Shown one piece after another: positions 62,603 through 64,000 of a stretch of DNA of 64,000 bases. Within the stretch, counting starts at the first letter, position 1. Each line of letters starts with the position of its first letter. The position numbers and the translations under genes are program-made. The notes below the pieces were generated by a model, which worked only from the letters and a program-made list of their open reading frames with translations, was not told the DNA's origin and did no database searches. The DNA is from Brevundimonas sp. (lineage in GTDB: Bacteria; Pseudomonadota; Alphaproteobacteria; Caulobacterales; Caulobacteraceae): contig NZ_JAQSDK010000003.1 of the NCBI RefSeq assembly GCF_029945885.1, positions 1-64,000 on the forward strand. The letters run 5' to 3'.

Positions 62603-63478
62603 ATGGCCTTCGTTCCTTTCGACGATCGTGACGGCTGGATCTGGATGGACGGCGATTTTGTGCCCTGGCGGGAAGCGAAAACGCACGTTCTGACCCATGC
62701 CCTGCACTACGGCTCGTCGGTCTTCGAGGGTGAGCGTATGTACGGCGGTGAAATCTTCAAGCTGACCGAACACTCAGAACGCCTCCATCGTTCGGCGAAC
62801 ATGCTGGATTTCGACCTGCCCTACAGCGTGGCCGAGATCGACGCCGCCTGCAAGGAAACCTGTGCCCGTATGGGTCTGGACGACTGCTATGTGCGCCCGG
62901 TCGCCTATCGTGGCCCCGAGGCCGTCAGCGTCTCCGCCAGTCTCAACAAGACCCATGTGGCCATCGCTGTCTGGGAATGGCCCAGCTATTTCGATCCCGA
63001 GACCAAGGCGAAGGGTATTCGTCTGGAATGGGCCAAATGGCGCCGTCCCGACCCGCTGACCGCCCCCTCGGCCGCCAAGGCGGCGGGCCTGTACATGATC
63101 TGCACCATGTCCAAGACCGCAGCCGAGAAGCGCGGCTTCGCCGACGCCATGATGCTGGACTGGCGTGGCTATGTAGCCGAGGCCACCGGGGCCAATGTCT
63201 TCTTCGTCCAGGACGGTGTCCTGCATACCCCGCCGGTCGACGCCATCCTTGACGGCATCACCCGCCAGACCGTGATGCAGATGGCCGCCGCCAGGGGGAT
63301 CGAGGTCGTGGTCCGCCACATCCGTCCCGAGGAGCTGGCCGATTTCACCGAATGCTTCCTGACCGGCACGGCCGCCGAGGTCACCCCGGTCAGCGAGATC
63401 GGCGAGTATAAATTCAAGCCCGCCGCCCTGTCGCTGGGCCTGATGGAAGACTACGGCCGGCTGGTGCGCCGCCTCTGA
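62603..63478 (+). CDS. ilvE: Branched-chain-amino-acid aminotransferase
   Basis: 291 residues, PLP fold type IV. Blocks: THALHYGSSVFEGERMY, the Lys region PSAAKAAGLYMICTM carrying the PLP Lys, AMMLDWRGYVAEATGANVFFV, ILDGITRQTVMQMA and ECFLTGTAAEVTPV with the phosphate-binding Thr/Gly region. It transfers amino groups for Leu, Ile and Val. The start is ATG at 62603. It is followed at once by the convergent receptor gene with no gap between stop codons. Confidence 0.95.
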   Translation: MAFVPFDDRDGWIWMDGDFVPWREAKTHVLTHALHYGSSVFEGERMYGGEIFKLTEHSERLHRSANMLDFDLPYSVAEIDAACKETCARMGLDDCYVRPVAYRGPEAVSVSASLNKTHVAIAVWEWPSYFDPETKAKGIRLEWAKWRRPDPLTAPSAAKAAGLYMICTMSKTAAEKRGFADAMMLDWRGYVAEATGANVFFVQDGVLHTPPVDAILDGITRQTVMQMAAARGIEVVVRHIRPEELADFTECFLTGTAAEVTPVSEIGEYKFKPAALSLGLMEDYGRLVRRL

Positions 63479-64000
63479 TCAGAAGCGGGTGCTCAGGGTC
63501 AGCCGCGCGTTCAGCGGTGCCCCGGTCGAGATGTTGTTATTGTTGTGGGCGTCCGGGAAATAGGTCGCATCCAGCAGGTTCTCGACGTTCAGCTGCAGGT
63601 CGACGGCGTCGTTGACCCGGTAGAAGACGGCGGCGTCGACCCGGGTAAAGGCCGGTAGCCTTGTGGTGGCCGCCGTGGTGCGGATCGCCGCGTACTGGCC
63701 GGCCTGGTGGATGATGCCCAGACCGAAGCCCAGCCGGCGGCTGACGTCGTAGCGGTTCCACAGGCTGAACTGCTGTCGGGGTGTCTGGGCCAGACGGACC
63801 GAGTCATTGCCCTGCAGGCGGGCGTCCAGCCAGGCATAACCGCCACTGATCTGCCAGTTGGGCCGCACCTTGCCTGTCACCGCCAGTTCCAGTCCCTCGG
63901 TCCGCGTTTCGCCGACATTGATCGAGACGGTCGGATTCGACGGATCCGGCGTGGTCGCATTGGTCCGGTCCAGCCGGAAGAGGGCGGCGGTGACGTTGAG
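63479..64000 (-). CDS. TonB-dependent (siderophore-type) receptor, C-terminal part
   Basis: The last 173 residues of an outer-membrane beta-barrel, cut by the window edge; the frame is open to 64000. It shows GETRTEGLELAVTGKV, a standard block of the siderophore receptor barrel, the repeated strand pattern (ISGGYAWLDARL, FSLWNRYDVSRRLGFGLGI, DLQLNVENLLDATYFPDA) and the C-terminal Phe in TLSTRF. The plug domain and TonB box lie outside the window. The ligand is probably a ferric siderophore but is unproven. The stop directly abuts the ilvE stop. Confidence 0.92.
   Translation of the reverse strand, partial: LNVTAALFRLDRTNATTPDPSNPTVSINVGETRTEGLELAVTGKVRPNWQISGGYAWLDARLQGNDSVRLAQTPRQQFSLWNRYDVSRRLGFGLGIIHQAGQYAAIRTTAATTRLPAFTRVDAAVFYRVNDAVDLQLNVENLLDATYFPDAHNNNNISTGAPLNARLTLSTRF

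Overview
This is a high-GC alphaproteobacterial chromosome segment that looks like Caulobacterales, most likely Brevundimonas or a close relative. The evidence is an almost complete dcw (division and cell wall) cluster, a CcrM-type GANTC methyltransferase, CtrA-box-like and GANTC motifs in promoters, and a TonB-dependent receptor. The species is inferred from gene content and protein similarity recalled from memory; no search was run. There is no phage, IS element, CRISPR array or rRNA in the window.

Layout. 0.1-8 kb holds mixed genes: a DASS-type permease, a lipoprotein, pyruvate phosphate dikinase, a small outer-membrane barrel with a clear terminator, and an M48 protease. 7.7-13.9 kb is a minus-strand block: MsrC, a ROK sugar kinase, an SDR, a CoA-ester lyase, a KpsC-like Kdo transferase and a KAS III-like enzyme. 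The SDR, lyase and KpsC genes are joined by ATGA overlaps. 13.9-22.3 kb holds an envelope set: a Sel1-repeat lipoprotein, a secreted beta-helix protein, a CPBP protease running into an antisense tRNA, a SIMPL protein, SppA, and a PGRP amidase with a peptidoglycan-binding domain. rnpB follows.

23-34.5 kb is the first half of the dcw cluster (mraZ-rsmH-ftsL-ftsI-murE-murF-mraY-murD-ftsW-murG), mostly with 4-nt overlaps. 34.5-46.5 kb splits the cluster with a WecG/TagA glycosyltransferase, smc, two DsbA-like genes, a DUF721/DciA-like gene, mutY, a glycogen-debranching-like enzyme, a GT4 glycosyltransferase and ccrM. 46.6-55.1 kb resumes with murC-murB-ddl-ftsQ-ftsA-ftsZ-lpxC. 55.1-64 kb holds pgeF, a MidA-like methyltransferase, lgt, ubiK-like, ybjN-like, proC, an OmpR/EnvZ-type pair, ilvE and a truncated TonB-dependent receptor.

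Main points of interest. (1) murD carries two long palindromic repeats in frame, and a third copy of one family separates murC from murB. (2) The chromosome-maintenance and cell-cycle genes smc and ccrM lie inside the dcw cluster, with ccrM about 6 kb from ftsZ. (3) The ftsZ upstream region and the upstream region of the Sel1 gene each carry four GANTC sites plus CtrA-like motifs. (4) Four TGGG repeats at exact 10-bp spacing precede mraZ and look like an MraZ operator. (5) The stop codon of the CPBP protease lies in the antisense of a tRNA anticodon.
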